The position numbers were made by a program, and so were the translations under genes. From Crotalaria pallida (Eukaryota > Streptophyta > Magnoliopsida > Fabales > Fabaceae): 64,000 bases of DNA. The stretch lies in contig CM075649.1 of assembly GCA_037953625.1 (NCBI GenBank), positions 97,035,290 through 97,099,289 on the forward strand, written 5' to 3'. Below the pieces are notes generated by a model, which was not told the DNA's origin, did not search any database, and saw only the letters and a program-made list of their open reading frames with translations. The number at the start of each line of letters is the position of its first letter. The first letter of the stretch is position 1. Shown here piece after piece: positions 34,301 through 44,007 of the stretch.

Positions 34301-35335
34301 CCTCTTAGTGTTGTGTTTAGTTTGGGAAAATAAATGGAAGAAAGTGTGTGTGTTGATGAAAGAATGGAGGAGAATTCACTCACTCCCTCACGGTTTTAGG
34401 GTTGGTGTGTGTTGGTGTTGATGTGGTTTGTGTTGGTGAAGGAAAGAAGAAAGGATGAAACAACTCACTCTTGGTCTCACACGGTTTTTGGCCCCTTTCT
34501 TTTATTCATTTTCACTTTTTCCTAATTGCCATCAAGGGCTTGCATGGAGGGTTAGCTTGCAAATACTTGGGGACTAAGTCACAAAACTTGGAGGCCAAGT
34601 CTTGCCTTAAGGTCCCTCACGGCCTCCTTCCTTGTTCCTTCCTTTTCTTCACTTTTTCTTCTCTTATGTCATGCTTTGGTCACCTTGATGATGTCTTGGT
34701 TTGACTAAAATGCATGCAACTTAATGACTAAGCAAAGCTATTTGGTAGCCAAGTGTCACCTAGCATTCGGCCACATGGAAGGTTTAGGATAGGTTAGATT
34801 AGCTAATTAGGTTTAAGGCACTAATTAGAGTTCTAATCGTGATTAGGGTAGGATTAGTTTAATTAATCTAGGTTTAGTCCACTAATCCTTAGTGATTAGG
34901 GCTAAATCAAAGATTAAGGTACTAATCAAAAACTTAATCATGGGTTTAAGGAAAGTTAATTCTAGATTGGCTCATTAACCTTGAGGATTTAGGGTTTTGG
35001 AGAGTAATTAAGTTCTTAGTCAAGGATTAAGAGCTCGATTAGGGTTGAATCAACGATTAGGGCATCAATTAGGGTTTCCAGAGGTGATTGGACTTTGATT
35101 CTTTGAAACTTAGAAAATAATTTTCCATGAAATCATATAAATCAATACAACAAGGTCTCAATCAAATCCTTAAACACTCATGCACACAAAGTCACAACAC
35201 AAGCAAATCAAATTTCAAAACATAAGGGTTCATTATGAAATTGAAACTCTTTTAAATCGATTCTTTAATTAATTAGGTTAAAATAATTTCATGATTAGGG
35301 ACTTGTAGAAGTGAGTCAAATGGGCAGATGTTACA
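31351..35335 (-). mobile_element. truncated middle LTR of E3
   Basis: Matches 23017-26985 at about 98-99% by eye, with the hairpin array at 31720-32030. It lacks the 1.15 kb equivalent to 21870-23016. No gene. Confidence 0.95.
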
Positions 35336-35371
35336 TCCTCCCCAACTTAGAAATTTCTCGTCCTCGAGAAA

Positions 35372-38327
35372 TCACGTACCTGTTTCAAACAAATGAGGAT
35401 ACGAATCCCTCATGCTACTCTCACGCTCCCACGTAGCATTTTCACCATTCACAGAATTCCAAATAACCTTAACCAGAGGAATTTCCTTTCCTCGAAGAGT
35501 CTTTACACTTCGACCGTCTATCCTTAAGGGCAAAGTCTCATACGTTAGATTTTCCTTGAGTTGAATAGAATCGGGTTCGATGATGTGAGAAGAATCACTA
35601 ACATACTTTATAAGTTGTGACACGTGAAAGAAATTGTGTAGGTTGGAAAACATTGGGGGTAAGGCAATTTCATAAGCTACTGGTCCTACACGTTTCAAGA
35701 TTTGATAAGGTCCTATGAACTTTGGGGTGAGTTTTCGGGTTTTAAGCACTCTGCCAATCCCAGTAGTGGGCACTACTCGCATGAATACATGATCGCCTTC
35801 ATTAAACTCGATAGGAGTCCTTCTCTGATCATAGTAACTCTTCTGCCGGCTTTGCGCACTTCTCATCTTCTCCTGAATCATCTTAATCTTTTCTGTTGTT
35901 TGTTGAACCATTTCTGGACCTAGAATAAGATTCTCTCCAGTTTCAAACCAACATAATGGTGTTCTGCATTTCCTTCCATACAAGGCCTCATAAGGAGCCA
36001 TCCCTATGCTCGAGTGATAGTTGTTGTTGTACGTGAATTCAATCAGTGGCAATAGAGCATCCCATTCTCCTGCTTGTTCCAAAACACAAGCTCTAAGAAG
36101 ATCCTCTAGCGATTGAATGGTCCTTTCCGACTGTCCGTCCGTCTGAGGATGATAAGCCGAACTCAACTGAAGTCTTGTTCCGAGTGCAGCATGTAAACTA
36201 TTCCAAAACTTCGAAACGAATCTCGGATCTCTGTCTGATATGACCCTTGTCGGTACTCCATGAAGTCTCACTATCTCATTAACATATGTGGTTGCCAGCT
36301 TCTCCAATGGATACTTCACATTGACAGGTAGGAAATGAGCGCTTTTGGTTAATCGATCGACAATTACCCAAATAGTGTCAAATCCTCTTCGGGTCTTTGG
36401 CAAAGCAGTTACAAAATCCATGGAAATACTTTCCCATTTCCAACTTGGAATTTCCAATGGTTGTAACACTCCACCGGGTTTCTTGTGCTCAATCTTAGCC
36501 TTCTGACACACCAGACACTTCGAAACATACTCCGCTACTTCTCTTTTCATACCAGACCACCAAAACACCTTCTTCAAGTCTTGATACATCCTAGTTGCTC
36601 CGGGATGGATACTCAACTTGCTCTTATGAGCTTCTTCTAAAATCATTTCCCTTATTTCCTTGTCTTGTGGTACACAAATCCATCCTTTACGCTTCAACAC
36701 TCTGTCAGCTCCTACTTGGAATTCAGTCTCTTTTCCTTCTGAAACCATCTGCTTCTTTATTCGCAACTCCGGATCATCCAACTGTCCTTTCTTGACTCGT
36801 TCCATAAACTCATTCGATACGACCAACATTCCCAAAATCATACTTCTCGGATTCATCCTAACTTCCAGGTTCATATCTCTGAATCGCTCGATTAACTCCA
36901 TCTCTTTCACCATCATTGCGGACACATGAAGAGATTTCCTACTCAGAGCATCTGCTACTACGTTCGCTTTCCCCGGGTGATACTGTAGCTCGAAGTCGTA
37001 ATCTTTCAGAAACTCCATCCATCGCCTTTGTCTCATGTTCAACTCCTTCTGATCAAAGAGATACTTAAGACTCTTATGATCGCTGAATACCTCGATCCTT
37101 GCTCCATAGAGGTAATGTCGCCACATCTTCAGAGCAAAAACTACCGCAGCTAACTCCAAGTCGTGAGTTGGGTAATTCTACTCGTGAACCTTCAGTTGTC
37201 TAGAGGCGTGAGCCACAACCTTTCGCTCTTGCATCAGGATGCAACCCAAACCTTGCTTCGACGCATCGCAATAAACACTGAAACTCTTCTCCGGGTCAGG
37301 TAAAACAAGCACTGGGGCTGTAGTTAACCTCCTCTTTAACTCCAGAAAACTCTCTTCGCACTTCGTTGTCCACACGAACGGTTGTCCCTCCCTCGTTAGC
37401 TTCGTCATTGGCAAGGATAATCTTGAAAATCCTTCAATAAAACGTCTATAATATCCTGCCAAACCGAGAAAACTTCGAATCTCCGTCACCGTCGTTGGAA
37501 CTTTCCAGTCCAAAACTGCCTTTACCTTGGCCGGATCTACTGCTATTCCTTCCTTCGAGATCACGTGACCCAAGAAATTTACTTCCTCCAACCAAAATTC
37601 GCACTTCAAGAGCTTCGCATACAACTGCTTCTCCTTCAAAATCTGCAGGACTATCCTCAAATGTTCCTCATGTTCCTCCTTGTTCTTGGAATAAATGAGG
37701 ATATCGTCTATGAATACTACCACGAACGAATCTAAGTACGGTTGAAAGATTCTGTTCATGTAATCCATAAACACTGCAGGAGCATTAGTCACTCTGAAAG
37801 GCATGACTAAGTACTCGAAATGTCCATATCGGGTCCTTAAAGCAGTCTTTGGAATATCATCTTCCTTTACTCGAATCTGGTGATATCCCGATCGAAGATC
37901 AATCTTTGAAAACACCGCAGCTCCCCTCAATTGATCCATCAGTTCATCTATCCTAGGCAGAGGATACTTATTCTTCATTGTTACCTTATTCAACTGGCGG
38001 TAGTCGACACATAACCTCATACTACCGTCCTTCTTCTTCACTAGCAAAACTGGAGCTCCCCACGGCGACACACTGGGTCTGATGAGTTGCTTCTCCGTCA
38101 ACTCCTCGATTTGCTTCTTCAACTCAGCTAACTCCACTGGTGCCATTCGATAGGGCGCTCTAGAGATTGGTCCAGTTCCCGGTATCACATCGATTGAAAA
38201 CTCGACCTCTCAAACAGGTGGTAATCCAGGAATGTCATCAAGGAAAACTTCAGGGAAGTCTCGAACTACAGGCAGTTCGTGAATGTGATTGTCCACATCG
38301 ACGTCCAAAGAAGTTGAGATCATGTAT
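35372..38327 (-). pseudogene. pol: second pol copy of E3, two stops
   Basis: Same protein as the copy at 27021-30005. Stops replace a residue after RQLKVHE (37178-37180, TAG) and in the N-terminal part (38210-38212, TGA). Between and around them the frames are open: 37178-38188 has the reverse transcriptase with FIDDIL, 35372-37159 has RNase H end, integrase and chromodomain. It keeps SDHKSLKYLF where the other copy has SDDK. The N-terminal end is cut at 38328. Confidence 0.95.
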
Positions 38328-38364
38328 ACATCTCTGGGCAGATGTTACAGGAGCCATCTCTGGG
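38328..38364. other. second deletion junction and E3 border
   Basis: The pol sequence ends at GTATACA, followed by TCTCT and then the last 14 bp of an LTR (GGGCAGATGTTACA). The word CATCTCTGGGC occurs at 38329-38339 and again at 38354-38364 in E2 gag, so the TCTCT filler was probably copied from the flank. Confidence 0.7.
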
Positions 38365-38575
38365 CTGCATCCGGATTGTAGCCACCTTCAAACTTGGGCG
38401 GATCGTTCTGCCTGAATCTAGCTAGCCAATCGATGCCAATTGGGCCTGATGGTTGGTGGAGTGCGGCGGCTGCTGCCGCGGCAGCTGCTGCTGTTTCAGC
38501 CTGATTCTAATTCATTTGGACCAGATTTTCTAGTATAGCAGCCATCCTTTCATCCTGTGTACGTTTCTGGGGCAT
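38355..38575 (-). pseudogene. gag: gag of E2, N-terminal part
   Basis: Starts MPQKRTQDER at 38575, then a predicted helix, a stop (TAG) at 38507-38509, a run of alanines and IDWLARFRQNDPPKFEGGYNPDAAQRWL, matching the E0 gag (IDWMGRFRKSDPPKFEGGYNPDGAQRWL). E3 interrupts it at 38354. Confidence 0.9.
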
Positions 38576-38742
38576 GGTGACTGAGTTCTGAAAAAGATTA
38601 CGTTATTCCACAGTTAACTAAACAATTCTCAATCTAAGTGTACCTATTCGCCTATTCTAAGACTTGACACTAACATTTGGTCACTCGCTTGGTGAGTAAA
38701 CCATAGGAGTTGTGATTCCACACTCCAAGGCCGAGGGAAACT

Positions 38743-38754
38743 GCTCTGATACCA
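38743..38754 (-). other. primer binding site of E2
   Basis: TGGTATCAGAGC on the minus strand, 4 nt from the LTR. The leader around it (CTCCAAGGCCGAGGGAAACT) is shared with E0. Confidence 0.9.
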
Positions 38755-38758
38755 TAAA

Positions 38759-41700
38759 TGTAACATCCTCACTTTAAATAGTTAATTTTAAATTTTAATA
38801 AAATCAGAGTTTGAAAATTCATTTTAGAATTTGATTTCTTATGAAAGGTTTTACGAAAATCCGGCAGAGTTTCCTCTGTTTTTCGGACTTCCCAGAAATT
38901 TCCTTCTAAAAACCTGTCAGTCCAGAATTATTTAAAAACATAAACACAACAGATTAAAAACTAGTTCAGATCCTAACGCCCGATCAGTACCAGTTTCAAG
39001 GCATATAACTACACATATTATAAATTACAAAAATAACAGTTTTTAATATAAAAAAGTCCACTCAGGGTATCACAAATTCACTCCACGTGGTGGAGAGTTT
39101 CCAGTTCGGCCCGCAACAGTGTAAGCTCCGCTTCCGTACCTGTAAAATTATATTAAGAAGGGTAGCATTACACAGGACTTAAAAAGATAAATCCTAAAAG
39201 AAGACATAGCAAATAACTAAGCCTACGTAATTATTAATACATTTTATTCGTAGTTATTCACATAATTAATCTCTTTCAGTTCTTCACTTATTCTCACATT
39301 CTTTTAATTATTGATTCTCTTTTTATTCTTTCTTTCCCATTCTTTACTCTTTTTCCATTTTCCATTAGGTAGTCCCGCCCCAGCCAGCCGTACGGTACTG
39401 AGCGCTAGGAGTTCCCTTATTAATTATTCATTTTTCTTTTCTTTTTCTTTTTCTTCTTCTCTTCCTTTTCTTTTACTTTTTCCTTTTCTTTATCTTTTCC
39501 TTTTTCCTTATGACTGAGTCCAACAGACCATCAGCCGCTTACCTTTATTATTCCTTTATCTCTTTATTGGTGACAGTGTCTACTGACCGCCTGCCACCCA
39601 ATCATTTAATTCTTTTAGTGATGACAGTGGCTACTGCCTGCCTGTCATCGAAATCATTCCTTTCTTTTATTTTTTTTAGGGATGACAGGGACTTCCGTCC
39701 GCCTGTCATCGTATTCATCCTTTTCTTTTATTTCCTTTAGTGATAACAGGGACTTCCGTCCGCCTGCTATCGAATTCATTCTTTCCTTTTATTCCTTTTA
39801 GTGATAACAGGGACTTCCGTCCGCCTGTCATCGAATTCCTTCTTTTCTTTTATTACTTTTAATGATAACAGGGACTTTCGTCCACCTGTCATCGATTTCA
39901 TTCTTTTCTTTTATCATTACTGAGTCCAACAGACCATCAGCCGTTCAGTTTTCTTTCTTCATTATTTATCTTTTCTCTTATTATAATATAAGTAACTCTT
40001 TTATGCTTAACTCAATCTTTTACTCTTCATTTTCGTTTATTACTTAACACATTTTCCCTATGTTTTCTACTTTAATCTCTTTCTTTTTACTAATTACTCT
40101 CGCTCTTATCCAACTTTGCTTAGTGGCTTATCATCCTAATGTTTATTTTACCTCTATTTTAGTATTTCTCTTTCTTTTCCTCTTTCTACCATTTATTATT
40201 CTAATATCTATCTAACTCCATTTAACTTAGTATAGCCATTATATTTTAAATTCCCTTTTGCAATTCCTTAATTAATTCTATGATTCCTCTCTCACACTCT
40301 ATTATTTATTTATTCACTTGTTTTCCCTAAGATAGTACTCTACTCCATTTGTCTGTCGCTATTACACTCCATCTACTTGTATTATTATCTTTTCATTAAA
40401 TTCTTTACTTATTACCCACTTATATTTAAAATTTAGTTTAGTATTTCATTCCTATTCCATTATTACCCGACAACTCTTAACTAAGTTCACTCCGCGCTTC
40501 CTTATGGTTTTCGTATTTTAACTCCTCTTTTACCTTACATTTAGTTTTAATCACCCTTCTCTCCTTGTCTATCACAACTGCTCTATATTCTTTTATTCTC
40601 ACGTTTCGTTGGTTCTCCCTAACTAATTCCCTTTGGTTTTATTTTGTGCTTTTCTACATTTTCATTCTATATTAACTCTTTTGATATCCTAACACTCTCA
40701 TTCACTCCGGACCTTATTCTATGCACATACATTACACTCATTCATCCCGGACCTTATTCTAGGTATATACGTTTTATTCCCTAAGGCATGGTTTCTAGTA
40801 ACAATTTTATTTATTTATCTATATCAACGGGGAGTACCCTAAGGCTCATTAACATATTTTTTAATTACTCTATTCTTAGCTACCACTATAGCATCCTAGA
40901 ATTTACTTCTTAAGTAAAGGTAACGCGAACCCTCTTACCTCGGGCTTTTTAAATAGAACCTGGATTTTAGCTCGGCGACGATGACGGCTTCGATGTTGCT
41001 CCTTGTTGGCGGGAACGATCGTGACTGGACCGAGGCAAGAGCTTCGAGCTTCGAGGTTCCCGACACGAGCCCGGCACAATCACGGGTCGATAACGGTGCC
41101 GGTGACGTCCGTGGAGAGAGAGAGAGAGAGCTCACGGTGAGAGGGAGGGAATGGAAGAGGGAGAGGCTATGGTGGTGGTGGTGGATAGTGGTGGTGGATA
41201 GTGGTGGTGGCTCGTGGTGGAGGTGGTGGTGGCGGCCTTGGTGGCGGCGGCCGTGGTTGGTGGAGAATGAGAGGGAGCCAAGTGAGAGAAAGAGAGAGAG
41301 AGTAAGGGAAGGTGAGAGAGAGAGAGACGGGTTATGAGAGAGAAGTGAGGGGCCAAGGGCGGCGGTAGTGGTGGCCGAAGTCGGAGGAGGGAGGGAGATC
41401 GGAGGGAGAGAGAAACAATGGGGAGGGTGAGTGAGTGAGGAAGGTTTCCACGCGTTTTAAGGCCACTCGAACTGTTTTCGCTTAAGCGAATTGGCCTCAG
41501 TACTGACACGAACGATTTTCGCTTAAGCGAAATGGCTTCAGTACTTGACACGACCGGTTTTCGCTTAAGCGATCAGTTTCGCTTAAGCGAAATGGCTTCA
41601 GTGGGGAAGTTTCACGTTTTCGCTTAAGCGACGGATTTTAGCTTAAGCGAAACCTTCAGGTACGCTACTTCACTTTTCTATTTTTCAGCTATTTTCTCCC

Positions 41701-42060
41701 CAACTTCAAATAGCCATAACTTCTTCGTGCACCGTTGGATCTTGCTCAAATTTGACGAGCAACCTTCTAAAAATCATACCCTCATATCCAACGGTGGAAA
41801 TTCCATTTGGAGTCCCAAATATTTTATTTTAATTTTCCCCTTGTTATTATGTTTATTATCGAATTATCTATTTTTCTGGCCCGATCCTAACTTCGATTTA
41901 ACGCTCCTTTCTTCTCTAATTCGCTTAGTATTATTATTATTCTCTTCTAATGCTAGGATTCTCATTTGGAATACCTATTTGTGGTTTGTTATTTCCATTT
42001 TAATTATTCTAATTATTATTTATTTATTTATCTTCGGGTTTAAAATTTGGGGATGTTACA
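38759..42060 (-). mobile_element. 5' LTR of E2
   Basis: Same content as the 3' LTR: hairpin array 39569-39893, predicted intron 39140-40938, six CTTAAG palindromes 41476-41652, 65-bp block 41731-41795. Two palindrome pairs of the 3' LTR are single here. Confidence 0.95.
41731..41795 (-). promoter_or_regulatory. 65-bp inverted-repeat block, copy 4
   Basis: LTR partner of the copy at 19038; same length and same 265 bp to the LTR end. Confidence 0.8.
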
Positions 42061-42344
42061 AAAACGAGCCAAAGTGATGGAATTACCCCGGTTTGCGTGG
42101 AACCAACCCCCAACACGGGAAGCAAACCCGTATCCTTTGCAGGATCAAAGTTCCCCAAGATAATCCCATAATTCACTCTTGCCCTCATCAATCGATAAAC
42201 GACGTGTGTTTTTCCCCGTACACCTAAGGTCCACCTTACTCCATAATGCACGTGTTTCTAATTCATTTTATGTGGTTTTCGTTAGTTGAACCTTTAATAA
42301 TTTATATCCAATTGGTTGGGTCACTAACTTAGGATTTGTGGCCA

Positions 42345-42389
<45 letters not shown>

Positions 42390-43145
42390 ATCACACTCAA
42401 CAACAATAATGACCACAATCATGCCATCCATTCAAGTAGTTTCATAGCAATTATAACAGTTTATTTCTAATCAAAATCCTAAGTTCACAATACATGTACT
42501 CATAGTAAACATATATAAAATACCAATCATACCCTAACAATAATCATAATCATATTATTCATTTAATCATTTAATTCAATAACAATCTAATTATCAATTA
42601 CTAAACACCCTGAGTTCATTATACACACTTTTATTTTCAAACATAACAATATCAACATAGAAATCAAACATACACATATAAAAATAAATCTAATTATAAC
42701 CCTATTACTATCATTAAGTCCCTTCCCTAATTAAAACCAAAGTACTCCCCCTTACCTCTTGGAGAGAAGAGGAGAAATTGGGGAAAGCTTGAGGCATCCT
42801 CACCAAGCTCCAAGCTAGCTTCTAGACTCCAATTCCATGCTCCTCAAAAACTTTCCTAAGCTCCCTTGAAGTTTGCCTCACTCTATGAGAAGGATTGGAG
42901 AAGTTAGGGTTTGGGTTTGAATTTGGGGTTTTTGAGAATAAGAGGTGGAATAGAGATTTGAAAGAGGGAAATTGATTGGGAAGAGGTGGGGAGATGATTT
43001 ATGATGTTGATTTGGTGAGATTCCATGTTAGTTTGATGAATTGACAAAGATTGAGTTGAGAGAAGAAGAGAATTCGTGTGAGAGGAGAGAGAAAATTCTG
43101 TGAAGAATGACCCAAAAACGTGTTTATTAAGCTGATTCAGCAGTG

Positions 43146-43300
43146 GTTAATCGATTAACTGGGTGGTTAATCGATTAACCAGTGTAATTTTGGCCAAAAC
43201 CAACATTCAGACCTTAATCGATTAACCTCATGCTTAATCGATTAAGTCGTGTGCATCATTCAGGCCTTAATCGATTAACTCAAGTGTTAATCGATTAACC
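43146..43300. repeat. three TTAATCGATTAA pairs in S1
   Basis: Six perfect 12-bp palindromes in three pairs. Every pair has an 8-bp spacer (CTGGGTGG, CCTCATGC, CTCAAGTG), so centres lie exactly 20 bp apart. Confidence 0.95.
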
Positions 43301-43352
43301 TGTTCAGCCCACTTAATCCCTTGTACTTCGATTTTCCCTAACTTCTTCGTTA

Positions 43353-43417
43353 ACCGTCGGATCTTGCTCAAATTTTGAGACAAGCATCCTAAGACACTCT
43401 TCTTCACATCCAACGGT
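43353..43417 (-). promoter_or_regulatory. 65-bp inverted-repeat block, copy 5
   Basis: ACCGTCGGAT (one change) and ATCCAACGGT, again 65 bp. Confidence 0.75.
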
Positions 43418-43661
43418 GGAATTTGGCTTTGGATCTATGGATATTTAATTCCTCATTTCCTAAGGTCCTATGCTCTTTAACTTATAATTACACTTCTAAA
43501 ACTCACTTCTAAACTAATTCTACTTCATCAAACCTACCCTTACTAAATTCTACATTCTAAACACATTCTAAACAAGATCAAAGACTTGGAAACAACACTA
43601 CCCTTATCAAGATTCTATTAACTAAAACACCTAATAATTTGGAAAAATCGGGGATGTTACA

Positions 43662-44007
43662 CAGTTGAAGCATACTATTCCCTTGGTTACACCACAGCTT
43701 GATCCAAAGTGATGTGCCCCACACTTTCTACATTGAGGTGGATAAGTGATTCCTTTCCCATTTCCTTTCTCATTACCATTCTTCGATTGAGATTTTCCTA
43801 ATCCCAATCAATACAGCTTTGGTTCCTCAGATTGTTCTTTTTCCATGGTTGATTCTTTTAATTGTTTTTCTTCTTCCTCCAGCTGAGCTCTCATTTCCTC
43901 AATCTTTCGCTTCTTCTGAATTCGGACATTCTTTTCATAAACCTCCTTTGCTTTCATATCATCTTCGTAGATTCTCCACATGTTTACCAACATCGGGAAA
44001 TTCCTTA
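43662..44007 (-). pseudogene. gag: gag of E1, middle part
   Basis: Lies between S2 and S1. LVNMWRIYEDDMKAKEVYEK and a charged coiled region (RAQLEEEEKQLKES), a TGA at 43808-43810, then CRKCGAHHFGSSC and the first half of the zinc knuckle (IVCFNC). It resembles the E3 gag (SRCRIYEDGLKAK, CAQCRRHHFGQC). Confidence 0.9.

Larger units (their letters stand above)
21870..38349 (-). mobile_element. E3, rearranged Tekay/Del-like chromovirus
   Basis: Bounded by TGTAACACCCC (21870) and GATGTTACA (38349), with target duplication GGAGC (21865-21869, 38350-38354) in the gag of E2. Internal order left to right: complete LTR, polypurine tract, pol, gag (5'-truncated), truncated LTR, polypurine tract, second pol (truncated), then only about 14 bp of a third LTR. 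This fits a tandem LTR-internal-LTR-internal-LTR array from unequal recombination, later cut by two deletions. No primer site remains. Confidence 0.9.
16029..42060 (-). mobile_element. E2, gag-only LTR element, interrupted by E3
   Basis: LTRs 16029-19367 and 38759-42060 differ by roughly 2% by eye. Target duplication AAAAC lies at 16024-16028 and 42061-42065. Primer site 38743-38754; polypurine tract from 19368. Without E3 the internal part is about 2.9 kb: gag, then about 1.75 kb without coding. Structurally this fits gag-only (TR-GAG type) non-autonomous elements described in plants. It sits in S1. Confidence 0.93.
14927..43661 (-). mobile_element. S1, solo LTR split by E2
   Basis: LTR ends TGTAACATCCTC (14927) and GGGATGTTACA (43661); flanks CTGTT and CAGTT are a target duplication with one change. 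Own sequence is 14927-16028 plus 42066-43661, about 2.7 kb. No internal region or second LTR is present, so it is a solo LTR. It carries a 22-bp foldback, six TTAATCGATTAA palindromes, the 65-bp block, donor-like GAG/GTAAGGGGG (42755) and acceptor-like CATTTTAG/GTACC (15419). Confidence 0.85.
42061..43661 (-). mobile_element. S1, right part
   Basis: The 5' end of solo LTR S1 in its own sense. It contains a (TA)n tract (42348-42385), the donor-like site at 42755, three TTAATCGATTAA pairs (43146-43300) and the 65-bp block (43353-43417). No gene. Confidence 0.85.
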
